Source: Lysobacteraceae bacterium (GTDB lineage: Bacteria > Pseudomonadota > Gammaproteobacteria > Xanthomonadales > Xanthomonadaceae). Taken from it: 64,000 bases of DNA. Location: NCBI GenBank assembly GCA_003241895.1, contig QBLY01000014.1:1-64000 (forward strand), in the 5' to 3' direction. Numbering within the stretch: position 1 is the first letter of the stretch; every line of letters starts with the position of its first letter. The notes under the pieces are model-generated. The model was given only the letters and a program-made list of their open reading frames with translations, did not search any database and was not told the DNA's origin. Below are positions 1 to 8,185 of the stretch, in pieces. Made by a program: the position numbers and the translations under genes.

Positions 1-65
<65 letters not shown>

Positions 66-211
66 AAGCTTAAAGCTTTGTCTGCAGAAATCCGACCTTG
101 GCCTTACATCACTTGATTACTCAATAAATATAAAGCTTGTTGGCTAGACGTCTGCAAGAAATGGACTCATCCATCCCCCGTCAGGCGCCCGCACAAATTT
201 CCTGCGCACAC

Positions 212-223
212 TGTCAAAGATCT
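212..223 (-). promoter_or_regulatory. boxA-like antitermination element in the rRNA leader
   Basis: On the minus strand this reads GATCTTTGACA, close to the rRNA boxA consensus TGCTCTTTAACA. It lies about 60 bases downstream of the predicted start of the rRNA transcript and about 150 bases before the mature 16S, as expected for Nus-factor antitermination. Position and similarity are seen; the function is inferred. Confidence 0.5.
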
Positions 224-285
224 TCACCTCTTCCGGCGCGTTTCGCTGCCGAAGTGGCCGGGCATTTCGCCCAACCGAGCCGCAC

Positions 286-313
286 ATTATAGGGCAATTT
301 CCAAGGACGTCAA
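286..313 (-). promoter_or_regulatory. rRNA operon promoter (P1-like)
   Basis: On the minus strand there is a TTGACG -35 box (308-313), a 16-base spacer and a perfect TATAAT -10 box (286-291), followed by a GC-rich discriminator. The predicted start point is near 279, which leaves a leader of about 215 bases before 16S. This is the strongest sigma70 promoter I noticed in the window. It sits just downstream of tyrS, which reads in the same direction. Confidence 0.8.
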
Positions 314-439
314 TACCGCGTTTCGCCCTTTTTCACTCTCCCCGCAGGTCGGTCCGGCGTTGGCCGGGACTGGCGGGGGGCGAACTCTAGCCGCGGTGCA
401 ACACGCATTGCAAGAGATTTTCGTTTTCGCCGGGAAAGC

Positions 440-1651
440 TCAGGCCGGCACGAGGCGAACCCGGGCAAAACTGCGCTTTCCGACCTGCAGGACGGCCTCG
501 AATCCGGGCATGAAGGCCCGCTGCGGGTCCTCGAACACCTCGGCATCCACCTTTACAGCGCGCTCCTTGAGCTTGCGCGAGGCCTCGGAGTTGCTGGCGG
601 CCAGCCCGGCGGCCACCAGCAGCGCCGAAATCCGCAGCCCCTCGGCGGGCACCGGGATATCCACCTGCTCGAGCAGGGCGGTGTCGCCCTCGCCCCGCAC
701 CACCGCATGCCAGCCGGCGATGGCGTTATCGGCCGCAGCCGCACCCTGGAAGCGCGCCGCCAGCTCCCGCGCCAGCATCAGCTTGGCGTCGCGCGGGTTG
801 AGCTGGCCCGCCGCCACATCCTGCTTCATGCGCGCCAGGTCGGCCAACGAGACGTCGAAGCTCAACAGCTCGAACCAGCGCCACATCAAGGCGTCGCCGA
901 TCTTCAGGGTCTTGGTGACGATGTCGATCGCCGGCTCGTTGATGCCGATGGTGTTGCCCAGCGACTTGGACATCTTGTTGACGCCGTCCAGGCCTTCGAG
1001 CAGCGGCATGGTCAACACGACCTGGGGCGGCTGGCCGAAGTGCTCCTGCAGGCCGCGCCCCATCAACAGGTTGAATTTCTGGTCGGTGCCGCCCAGTTCC
1101 ACGTCGGCCTTGAGCGCCACCGAGTCGTAGCCCTGCACGAGTGGATACAGGAATTCATGGATGGCGATGGGCTGCTGGCCGGCGTAGCGCTTGGCGAAGT
1201 CGTCGCGCTCGAGCATCCGCGCGACCGTGTGCTGGGCCGCCAGCTTTATCATGTCGGCGGCCGACATCTGGCCGAACCACTCGGCGTTGAACCGCACCTC
1301 GGTGCGCTCCTTGTCCAGCACCTTGAACACCTGGTCGGCGTAGGTCCGGGCATTGGCCAGCACGTCCTCGCGCGTCAACGGCTTGCGGGTGGCGTTCTTG
1401 CCGGTCGGGTCGCCGATCATCCCGGTGAAGTCGCCGATCAGGAAGATCACCTGGTGCCCCAGGTCCTGGAACTGCCGCATCTTGTTGAGCAGCACCGTGT
1501 GGCCGATATGCAGGTCGGGCGCAGTCGGGTCGAAGCCGGCCTTGATGCGCAGCGGACGGCCGAGCTTGAGCTTGGCCGCCAGTTCGTCGGGCTTGAGGAT
1601 CTCTTCGGCGCCGCGGCCGATGATGTCGAGGGCTTGCTGCAGGTCAGACAT
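440..1651 (-). CDS. tyrS: tyrosyl-tRNA synthetase
   Basis: Charges tRNA-Tyr with tyrosine in the cytoplasm. The 403-residue protein has the class I signatures HIGH at 48-51 and KMSKS at 226-230, a TDQKFN tyrosine-site segment near 189-194, and a C-terminal S4-like RNA-binding domain. This length and spacing fit the second bacterial TyrRS subtype (TyrZ-like, about 400 aa). It starts with ATG and lies immediately upstream of the rRNA promoter in the same direction, so read-through could reach the rRNA operon. It is divergent from the M23 peptidase gene. Confidence 0.96.
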   Translation of the reverse strand: MSDLQQALDIIGRGAEEILKPDELAAKLKLGRPLRIKAGFDPTAPDLHIGHTVLLNKMRQFQDLGHQVIFLIGDFTGMIGDPTGKNATRKPLTREDVLANARTYADQVFKVLDKERTEVRFNAEWFGQMSAADMIKLAAQHTVARMLERDDFAKRYAGQQPIAIHEFLYPLVQGYDSVALKADVELGGTDQKFNLLMGRGLQEHFGQPPQVVLTMPLLEGLDGVNKMSKSLGNTIGINEPAIDIVTKTLKIGDALMWRWFELLSFDVSLADLARMKQDVAAGQLNPRDAKLMLARELAARFQGAAAADNAIAGWHAVVRGEGDTALLEQVDIPVPAEGLRISALLVAAGLAASNSEASRKLKERAVKVDAEVFEDPQRAFMPGFEAVLQVGKRSFARVRLVPA

Positions 1652-1764
1652 GAATGAAAGGGGGTCCGGGTTCAGGGCCGAGGCCGGAAAAGGCCGCTGG
1701 CGTTAACTTGAGGTTAATAGAAAGTTAATCCGCAACAAACAAAAAAGCCAGATGCGACAAGGGT

Positions 1765-1793
1765 TTGACGTAGGTATTTCGCGCTGGTTATCG
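1765..1793 (+). promoter_or_regulatory. sigma70-type promoter for the M23 peptidase gene
   Basis: TTGACG (1765-1770), a 17-base spacer, then TTATCG (1788-1793) lie upstream of the M23 peptidase gene in the tyrS/M23 divergent region. The predicted transcript start near 1800 leaves too little leader for the first TTG at 1811, so it supports the TTG at 1829. The -10 is imperfect. Confidence 0.45.
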
Positions 1794-1828
1794 TACCGTG
1801 ACTTGACCACTTGAACGGGGACGCACCC

Positions 1829-3127
1829 TTGCCGCATCACGAAGCCTCCCCCCTCGCCCGCTGGTCCCGTGAACATTGGGTGCTTGCCGGCCTCTGCGCT
1901 TCGCTCGGCGTGCTCGTCATCACCATCGTTCCCGGCTTCGCCAACGCGATGCGCGGCCAGGATGCCCGCGGGGACCGCACCACGCTCAGCCTGCCCCTGC
2001 CGCCGCTCGCCGGCAAGGCCGCGGCGGCCATGGCCGGCAGCGCCTGGCAGGTGGTGCAGGTGCAAAGCGGCCAGACCCTCGGGGCCGTGTTCGAACAGAT
2101 GGGCGTGCCCGCGTCCGTGATGCACCAGGTGCTGGAACTGCCCAGCGCCAAGACCCTGTCGCGCCTGCGCGCCGGTGCCGAGATCGCCTTCGACCTGGGC
2201 CAGGCCGGTGAACTGCGCGGCCTGCGCTTCGAGCGCGACGAGGCCAGCCGGGTTGAACTGCAGTTGGCCGACGGCAAGGTCAAGGAAAAAATCATCGAGC
2301 GCCCGCTCGAGCGGCGCGTCATGGTGGCCAGTGGTGAAATCACCAGCTCGCTTTATGCCGCCGGCGCCAAGGCCGGCCTGAGCAACGCCGCCATCAACCA
2401 GATGGCCAACGCGTTCTCCTACGACATCGACTTCACCCAGGACCTGCGCGACGGCGACCACTTCCAGGTTGTCTACGAAGAACTGTGGCGCGACGGCGAG
2501 CGCCTGCGCAGCGGCGGCGTGGTGGCGGCCAGCTTCGTCAATCGCGGCAAGGAATACACCGCGCTGCGTTACACCCAGAACGGCAAGGACGAGTATTTCG
2601 ACCTGGCCGGCCGGCCGCTGAAGAAGAGCTTCATGCGCATGCCGATCGAGTTCGCGCGCATCAGCTCGCGCTTCAACCCCAAGCGCAAGCATCCGGTGCT
2701 GGGCACCGTGCGCGCCCACAAGGGCGTGGACTACGCCGCCGGCACCGGCACGCCGATCATGGCGGCGGGCGAGGCGCGCGTGAGCTTCGTGGGCTGGCAG
2801 AACGGCTACGGCCGCACCGTCGTGCTCGACCACGGCCGCGGCTACACCACCCTTTATGGCCACATGTCCCGTTTCGGCAGCTACAAGACCGGGCAGCGCG
2901 TGGCCCAGGGCGCGGTGATCGGCTTCGTGGGCATGACCGGCCTGGCCAGCGGCCCGCACCTGCACTACGAATTCCGCGTCAACGGCGTGCATCGCGACCC
3001 GTTGACGGTGACCATGCCCAAGCCCGAGCCGCTGACCGGCACGGCGCTGGCGCTGTTCCGCGCCGCGACCGCGCCCGCCATGGCGCAGCTCAAGCGCGCG
3101 GAAGGCGTGCGCCTCGCCGCGCGCTGA
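1829..3127 (+). CDS. M23 family murein endopeptidase (MepM-like), membrane-anchored
   Basis: Likely cuts peptidoglycan cross-links in the periplasm. One N-terminal membrane segment (about residues 17-36) is followed by an OapA/LysM-like domain (about 75-160) and a C-terminal lysostaphin-type M23 domain. The zinc-binding signatures are present: HxxxD in AHKGVDYA, and HxH in GPHLHYEF. I chose the TTG at 1829 because it has a GGGGA ribosome site about eight bases upstream; an in-frame TTG at 1811 would add six residues. It is followed after four bases by anmK, which suggests a joint role in wall turnover and recycling. Confidence 0.87.
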   Translation: MPHHEASPLARWSREHWVLAGLCASLGVLVITIVPGFANAMRGQDARGDRTTLSLPLPPLAGKAAAAMAGSAWQVVQVQSGQTLGAVFEQMGVPASVMHQVLELPSAKTLSRLRAGAEIAFDLGQAGELRGLRFERDEASRVELQLADGKVKEKIIERPLERRVMVASGEITSSLYAAGAKAGLSNAAINQMANAFSYDIDFTQDLRDGDHFQVVYEELWRDGERLRSGGVVAASFVNRGKEYTALRYTQNGKDEYFDLAGRPLKKSFMRMPIEFARISSRFNPKRKHPVLGTVRAHKGVDYAAGTGTPIMAAGEARVSFVGWQNGYGRTVVLDHGRGYTTLYGHMSRFGSYKTGQRVAQGAVIGFVGMTGLASGPHLHYEFRVNGVHRDPLTVTMPKPEPLTGTALALFRAATAPAMAQLKRAEGVRLAAR

Positions 3128-3131
3128 GCCC

Positions 3132-4262
3132 ATGCCGGCAGCCCCCTTCCAGCCCGCCGTTGACGGCGGGCTTTTTCTTGGCCTGATCTCGGGCACCAGC
3201 GTGGACGGTATTGACGCCGCGCTGGTGGCCTTCGATCCGGCGCCGCGACTGGTGTTCGGGCGCACGTACCCGCTGGAGCCCACGCTCGTGCAGGAAGTGC
3301 TGCAGCGCTCGCAGGCCGACGCCAACGCCTCGCTTGATGACATCGCCCGGCTCGACACGCGGCTGGGCCAGGCGTTTGCCCGGGCGGCGCTGGCGGCGCT
3401 GGCCGATGCCGGCGTCGCGGCATCCCAGGTGCTGGCGATCGGCTCCCACGGCCAGACGCTGCGGCACGATCCGCGCGGCCCCGCGCCCTTCAGCCAGCAG
3501 CTGGGCGACCCGAACGTCATCGCCGAAGCCACGGGCATCACCACCGTTGCCGACTTCCGCCGGCGCGACGTCGCCGCGGGTGGCCAGGGCGCGCCGCTGA
3601 TGCCGGCCTTCCATGCCGCCGTGATGCACTCACCGGACGAGGACCGGGCCATCCTCAACCTGGGCGGCATCGCCAACCTCACGCTGCTGCCGCGCCAGGG
3701 CGACGTTGGTGGCTTTGATACCGGGCCCGCCAACGGCCTGATGGACGCGTGGTGCCTGCGCCATCGCGGCCTGCCCTACGACCGCGACGCGGCGTTTGCC
3801 CGCGAGGGTCGCATCAGCGAGGCCCTGCTGGCGCGGCTGTTGGCCGAACCGTGGTTCGCGCTGCCGCCGCCCAAGAGCACCGGCCGCGACCAGTTCCAAT
3901 TGGCCTGGCTGCAGGCACGCCTGGACGGCGAGACCCTGGCACCTGCGGATGTGCAGGCCACGCTGTGCGAATTGAGCGCGGCCACGGTGGCCGATGCCCT
4001 GCGCGCCACGCTGCCCGGCGCACGCCGGCTGCTGGTGTGCGGCGGCGGCGTGCACAACCCGCTGCTGATGGCGCGCCTGGCCCATCGCCTGCCCGGCATG
4101 GCCGTGTCCAGCACCGCGGCCATCGGCCTGGATCCGGATTTCATCGAGGCCGCCGGCTTCGCCTGGCTGGCGCGGGAAACACTGGCGGGGCGGCCGGGAA
4201 ACCTGCCCAGCGTCACCGGCGCTCGCGGACCGCGGGTGCTGGGTGCGATCCACCGCGGCTGA
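3132..4262 (+). CDS. anmK: anhydro-N-acetylmuramic acid kinase
   Basis: Phosphorylates and opens 1,6-anhydro-MurNAc recovered from wall turnover to give MurNAc-6-phosphate. The N-terminal [15 protein letters not shown] segment is the hallmark of the family, and NLGGIANLT and [12 protein letters not shown] are further conserved blocks of the sugar-kinase/ASKHA fold. At 376 residues it is full length. It lies four bases after the M23 peptidase gene and convergent with ampG, so wall hydrolysis, muropeptide import and sugar recycling are encoded together. Confidence 0.95.
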   Translation: MPAAPFQPAVDGGLFLGLISGTSVDGIDAALVAFDPAPRLVFGRTYPLEPTLVQEVLQRSQADANASLDDIARLDTRLGQAFARAALAALADAGVAASQVLAIGSHGQTLRHDPRGPAPFSQQLGDPNVIAEATGITTVADFRRRDVAAGGQGAPLMPAFHAAVMHSPDEDRAILNLGGIANLTLLPRQGDVGGFDTGPANGLMDAWCLRHRGLPYDRDAAFAREGRISEALLARLLAEPWFALPPPKSTGRDQFQLAWLQARLDGETLAPADVQATLCELSAATVADALRATLPGARRLLVCGGGVHNPLLMARLAHRLPGMAVSSTAAIGLDPDFIEAAGFAWLARETLAGRPGNLPSVTGARGPRVLGAIHRG

Positions 4263-4577
4263 TCAGCCGCCCGACTCCGTCTTCCGGCGATCGTTCTTGC
4301 GGCGGTCTTCTTCCACCAGGTAGGACGGCGCGTCGTCGGGCAGGTTGCTCATGGCCGCCATCGCCTCTTCGAAGGCGCGGGCTTCATCGTCGTTCCAGGC
4401 GCCGGTCAGGCGGGCGATGTCGCCCGGGACCGGTGCAGGCTCGGGTTCGATGATGCCCAGCGCCTGCTTGAGCAGCATCAGCATGACGTCGTTGAGCGGC
4501 CAGCCCTTCTGGCGAGCGATCTCCTTGATGCGCTCGGCGACACGCTCGTCAATGTCGCGAAGCAGGAAGTCGGCCAT
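4263..4577 (-). CDS. small ribbon-helix-helix-like protein (FitA-like N terminus)
   Basis: The 104-residue protein starts MADFLLRDIDERVAERIKE, which looks like the beta-strand plus helix of FitA/Arc-type ribbon-helix-helix DNA-binding proteins. It continues with a Pro-rich linker and an acidic middle part and ends in a charged Arg/Lys-rich tail. I chose the ATG at 4577 because the longer frame upstream is rich in Arg/Ser/Pro and has no family-like sequence. No PIN-domain toxin is adjacent, so an antitoxin role is not supported. It lies 67 bases downstream of ampG in the same direction. Function unknown. Confidence 0.7.
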   Translation of the reverse strand: MADFLLRDIDERVAERIKEIARQKGWPLNDVMLMLLKQALGIIEPEPAPVPGDIARLTGAWNDDEARAFEEAMAAMSNLPDDAPSYLVEEDRRKNDRRKTESGG

Positions 4578-4644
4578 GGCCTCGATCCTCGGGGGGCTTC
4601 CAGCATACGGCGACTCGCGCCGACTGCAAGCGGTTAGGGGCGGA

Positions 4645-5961
4645 TTACTTCGGCGGCTCGGCGTAGCCCGCATCGCCCAGAGACTGGTCTATCAGACCGG
4701 CACGCAGCATGAACAGGTAAAGGAAAACACCCGGCAGCGCGACCACGGTGGTCAGCAGATAGAAGTTGACGTAGCCCAGCGACTCGATCAACGCGCCGGC
4801 CGTGGTGCCCGTCAGCAGCCGGCCGACGATACTGGAGGCCGCCGACAGCAGGGCGAACTGGGTGGCCGTGAAGGCCAGGTTGCACAGCGCCGACAGGTAC
4901 GCCACCACCACCACGCCGCCAATGCCGCTGGAGAAGTTCTCGAAGGCGATGGTGAATGCGAGCAGCCCGTTGGAATGGCCGACCGACGCCAGCCAGGCAA
5001 AGCTGAGGTTGGAGGCGGCCATCAGCACCAGCGCCACCAGCACCGAGCGCTTCACGCCCAGCCCGGCATAGAGCATCCCGCCGACAAAAATGCCCACCAG
5101 GTAAGCGATGAAACCCACGCCCACGTCCCAGGTGGCGATTTCCTCGTTGCTGAAGCCCAGGTCGTTGAGCAGCAATCGCAGCGTGAGGTTGGCCAGCGTG
5201 TCGCCGATCTTGTGCAGCATGACGAACAGCAGCACCAGGATGGCGCCGCGCCGCAGGAAGAACTCCCCCAGCGGCCCGATCACCGACTGCCAGACCTGGC
5301 GCCAGCCGCGGTGCACCGCCACCACGACGTGCCGCGCCGGTTCTCCCAGCACCAGGCCGGTCAGCATGGCCGGCAGCGCGAACGCGGCGCAAAGCAGGTA
5401 CGCGGTACCCCAGTCCCCCAGGGTGGCGACGTACAGCGCCAGCGATCCGGCCGCCACCGAGCCGATGCGCCAGCCGTACTGCGACATGCCCGAACCCACG
5501 CCCAACTGTTCGGGGCGCAGCGTTTCGATCCGGTAGGCATCGATGACGATGTCGTAGGTCGCGCCGGCCGCGCCGACCGCCACCGCCGCCATCGCCACCC
5601 GCATCAGGTCATCGCTGGGGTCGAGCATGCCCAGCCAGGCCACCGCCAGCATCACCCCCGTGCCCGCCAGCAGCAGCCACGACACGCGCTGGCCCAGCCG
5701 CCCCAGCAGCGGGATGCGGAAACCGTCCACCAGCGGCGCCCACAGGAACTTGAAGTTGTAGACCAGGAACGCCAGCGAAAACGCGGTGACGCTTTTCTTG
5801 TCGATGCCGTCCTGCGCCAGGCGCGTGGTCAGCGTGGCGCCGATCATCGCGTACGGGAACCCCGACGACAGCCCCAGCATCAGCGCCGCCAGCGGCTCGC
5901 GCTCGAAGTAGGGCCGCAGGCTGGCCGGCAGCTGGTCGCGCCAGGACGCGGCAGCGCTCAC
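4645..5961 (-). CDS. ampG: AmpG-family muropeptide transporter (MFS)
   Basis: Inner-membrane permease predicted to import GlcNAc-anhydroMurNAc peptides for recycling. The 438 residues contain about 12 hydrophobic segments. The N-terminal pattern of a short soluble tail followed by LSSGFPYAMIGATLTTRLA, together with the downstream YNFKFLWAPLVD motif, is characteristic of AmpG. Its neighbour anmK acts on the same recycled sugar, which supports the call. The start overlaps the last four bases of xthA (ATGA), so the two are translationally coupled. Confidence 0.9.
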   Translation of the reverse strand: MSAAASWRDQLPASLRPYFEREPLAALMLGLSSGFPYAMIGATLTTRLAQDGIDKKSVTAFSLAFLVYNFKFLWAPLVDGFRIPLLGRLGQRVSWLLLAGTGVMLAVAWLGMLDPSDDLMRVAMAAVAVGAAGATYDIVIDAYRIETLRPEQLGVGSGMSQYGWRIGSVAAGSLALYVATLGDWGTAYLLCAAFALPAMLTGLVLGEPARHVVVAVHRGWRQVWQSVIGPLGEFFLRRGAILVLLFVMLHKIGDTLANLTLRLLLNDLGFSNEEIATWDVGVGFIAYLVGIFVGGMLYAGLGVKRSVLVALVLMAASNLSFAWLASVGHSNGLLAFTIAFENFSSGIGGVVVVAYLSALCNLAFTATQFALLSAASSIVGRLLTGTTAGALIESLGYVNFYLLTTVVALPGVFLYLFMLRAGLIDQSLGDAGYAEPPK

Positions 5962-6725
5962 GCGTACTCCACCAGGTAGGGCGCGTGGTCGGAGAACTTC
6001 GGCTCGGGGTGGATCGAACAGGCCTTCAGGCGCCCGCGCAGCGACGGCGACACCACCTGGTAGTCAATGCGCCAACCGACGTTCTTGGCGCGCGCCGCCC
6101 CGCGCTGGCTCCACCAGGTGTAGTCCTCGCCGTCGGGCTTGAGGTGGCGGTAGCTGTCCACCCAGCCGCGCTGGCCGAACAGCAGGTCCAGCCAGGCACG
6201 CTCCTCGGGCAGGCAGCCGGAGTTCTTCTGGTTGGAGGTCCAGTTCCTGATGTCCTTGCGCGTGTGCACGATGTTCCAGTCGCCGCAGATCACGTAGTCG
6301 CGTCCGCTGGCCAACCACTGGTCCAGGATCGGCGTGAACCATTCCATGCAGCGGAACTTGAACTGCTGGCGCACGTCGCTCGACGATCCGGACGGGAAAT
6401 ACAGCGACACCACGCTGAGGTTTCCATGCCGCGCCTCGATGTAGCGACCCTCCTCGTCGAACTCGGCCCAGCCCAGCGCCGTGCGCAGCTCGTCGGGCTC
6501 GCGCCGGCTGTAGATGCCCACGCCGCTGTAGCCCTTTTTGGTGGTGGCGTCGCGGAAGTGGGCCGTGTAGCCGGTCGGCAGCATCGACTCCACCCGCAGT
6601 TGGTGCTCCTGGGCCTTGGTTTCCTGGATGCAGACGAAATCCGCGTCCTGCGCGGGCAGCCAGTCGAAGAAACCCTTGGTGGTGGCCGAGCGCAGGCCGT
6701 TGGCGTTGAAGCTGATGATCTTCAC
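5958..6725 (-). CDS. xthA: exodeoxyribonuclease III (AP endonuclease)
   Basis: Repairs abasic sites and trims 3' ends. The protein begins [14 protein letters not shown] and shows the ExoIII/EEP metal and catalytic motifs IQETKAQ, CGDWN(I/V)H and a C-terminal SDHAPY. I chose the GTG at 6725, which gives 255 residues, the usual size; the frame stays open upstream but that part has no family similarity. Its end overlaps ampG by four bases, and it is divergent from pyrE, an arrangement familiar in gammaproteobacteria. Confidence 0.93.
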   Translation of the reverse strand: MKIISFNANGLRSATTKGFFDWLPAQDADFVCIQETKAQEHQLRVESMLPTGYTAHFRDATTKKGYSGVGIYSRREPDELRTALGWAEFDEEGRYIEARHGNLSVVSLYFPSGSSSDVRQQFKFRCMEWFTPILDQWLASGRDYVICGDWNIVHTRKDIRNWTSNQKNSGCLPEERAWLDLLFGQRGWVDSYRHLKPDGEDYTWWSQRGAARAKNVGWRIDYQVVSPSLRGRLKACSIHPEPKFSDHAPYLVEYA

Positions 6726-6843
6726 GAGGAGCGCAAGGCCGGGGGCGGGGATGGCAAAGGGTAGCCCAAACCCGATGCCGCAGGCCGCTGCCAACCGGCG
6801 CCTGGCTGTTGCACAATCATGTTTTCCACGGCGGGCACCGACC

Positions 6844-7494
6844 TTGAAACCCCACCAGAGCCGCTTCCTCGACCTGGCCCTGGAGCGCAACGTGCTGCGC
6901 TTCGGCGAGTTCAGCCTCAAGTCGGGTCGCACCAGCCCCTACTTCTTCAACGCCGGGCTGTTCGATTCAGGCGCCGCACTGGCAAGCCTGGGCGAGTGCT
7001 ACGCCGACGCGCTGGAACAGTCGGGCCTGCCCTTCGACATGCTGTTCGGCCCGGCCTACAAAGGCATTCCGCTGGCCACGACGCTGGCGGTGGCCTTGGC
7101 GCGCCGCGGCCGCGACCTGCCGGTCGCGTTCAACCGCAAGGAAGCCAAGGCCCACGGCGAGGGCGGCCTGCTGATCGGCGCCCCGGTGTGCGGGCGGGTG
7201 CTGATCGTGGACGACGTGATCACCGCCGGCACCGCCATCCGCGAGTCCATCCAGACCATCCGCGACGCCGGCGGCGCGCCCTGCGGCGTACTGATCGCCC
7301 TGGACCGCCAGGAGCGGGGCCAGGCCGGCACTCGCTCGGCGGCACAGGAAGTCAGCGCCGAGTTCGGCCTGCCCGTGCATGCCATTGCCGGGCTGGACGA
7401 CCTGTTGGCACACGCCGACGAAAGGCCCGGCATCGCCGCGCACAAGGCCGCCCTGGTGGCGTATCGTTCCCGCTATGGCAGCCAAACTGAATGA
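6844..7494 (+). CDS. pyrE: orotate phosphoribosyltransferase
   Basis: Transfers phosphoribose from PRPP to orotate to make OMP in pyrimidine synthesis. The PRPP-binding loop [13 protein letters not shown] is clear, and [20 protein letters not shown] and [13 protein letters not shown] are conserved PyrE segments. No ATG lies at the right place. The TTG at 6844 gives 216 residues, matching the family's usual 210-220, with a purine-rich GGCGGG stretch upstream. It ends 13 bases before the DUF4124 gene. Confidence 0.93.
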   Translation: MKPHQSRFLDLALERNVLRFGEFSLKSGRTSPYFFNAGLFDSGAALASLGECYADALEQSGLPFDMLFGPAYKGIPLATTLAVALARRGRDLPVAFNRKEAKAHGEGGLLIGAPVCGRVLIVDDVITAGTAIRESIQTIRDAGGAPCGVLIALDRQERGQAGTRSAAQEVSAEFGLPVHAIAGLDDLLAHADERPGIAAHKAALVAYRSRYGSQTE

Positions 7495-7507
7495 CTGGAG
7501 GCGTCCG

Positions 7508-8185
7508 ATGATCCGCAAATACCTCAGCCTGGCCGTGATCGCGGCGGTGTTGGCCGCCTCCGCCTCCGCCCAAGAGCCGGGGGCGCCCAAGAAGCTCTAT
7601 CGCTGGATGGACAAGGACGGCAAGGTGCAGTTCAGCGACACGCTGCCGCCCGAAGCGGTGGACCAGGCCCGTACCGAGATCAATGCCACCAGCGGCATGA
7701 CCACCAGCAGCCTCGAACGTGCCCTGACCACCGAGGAACGCGCCGCCAAGGAGGCCTTGGAACACGCCACCGAAACGGCCAGCAAACACGCCGAGCGCAT
7801 CAAGATGACCGAGGAGGCGATGATCGCCTCGTTCCAGAACGAGGACGAGCTCAAGCGATCGTTCAAGATCCGGACCGAACTGCTGCAGCAGACCCTGGAC
7901 GCGATCGAGGCCGGCATCGGCAGCCAGCGGGCCAGCCTGGCCAGCCAGCTGGCGGACGCCTCGGAAGCCGAACTCGCCGGCAAGCGGGTCAACGCCAGGC
8001 AGGCCAGCAGCATCCTGGCGCTGCACGTGGAAATGGCCAAGCAGCAGCAGATCCTGGTACTCAAGCAGGGCGAGCTGGTGGCACTGGACCAGGACCTGGA
8101 TCGGTTGGTCGAGCGTTTCGGCGACATCAAGGGCTCGGGCAAGGCGCCGTCGCCGGCGCCCGCCGCTACGCCGCCTGCCGGCTGA
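7508..8185 (+). CDS. exported DUF4124-domain protein
   Basis: The 225-residue protein has a signal peptide (KYLSLAVIAAVLAASASAQ, about residues 4-22). A DUF4124-type module follows (YRWMDKDGKVQFSDTLPP, about 36-53), then a long charged helical region likely to form a coiled coil (about 80-205) and a Pro/Ala-rich tail. Envelope proteins of this kind are common in Xanthomonadaceae; the function is not known. I chose the ATG at 7508 because it starts the signal peptide. It is probably co-transcribed with pyrE. Confidence 0.8.
   Translation: MIRKYLSLAVIAAVLAASASAQEPGAPKKLYRWMDKDGKVQFSDTLPPEAVDQARTEINATSGMTTSSLERALTTEERAAKEALEHATETASKHAERIKMTEEAMIASFQNEDELKRSFKIRTELLQQTLDAIEAGIGSQRASLASQLADASEAELAGKRVNARQASSILALHVEMAKQQQILVLKQGELVALDQDLDRLVERFGDIKGSGKAPSPAPAATPPAG

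Noticed and set aside
1703-3733. A 676-codon open frame on the minus strand across the M23 peptidase and anmK genes
   Set aside because: It is antisense to two clear genes, has low-complexity His/Ala/Gly-rich sequence and no family motifs; high-GC codon bias creates such frames.
4263-4577. Antitoxin of a toxin-antitoxin pair
   Set aside because: The ribbon-helix-helix-like start is suggestive, but no PIN or RelE-type toxin gene lies on either side.
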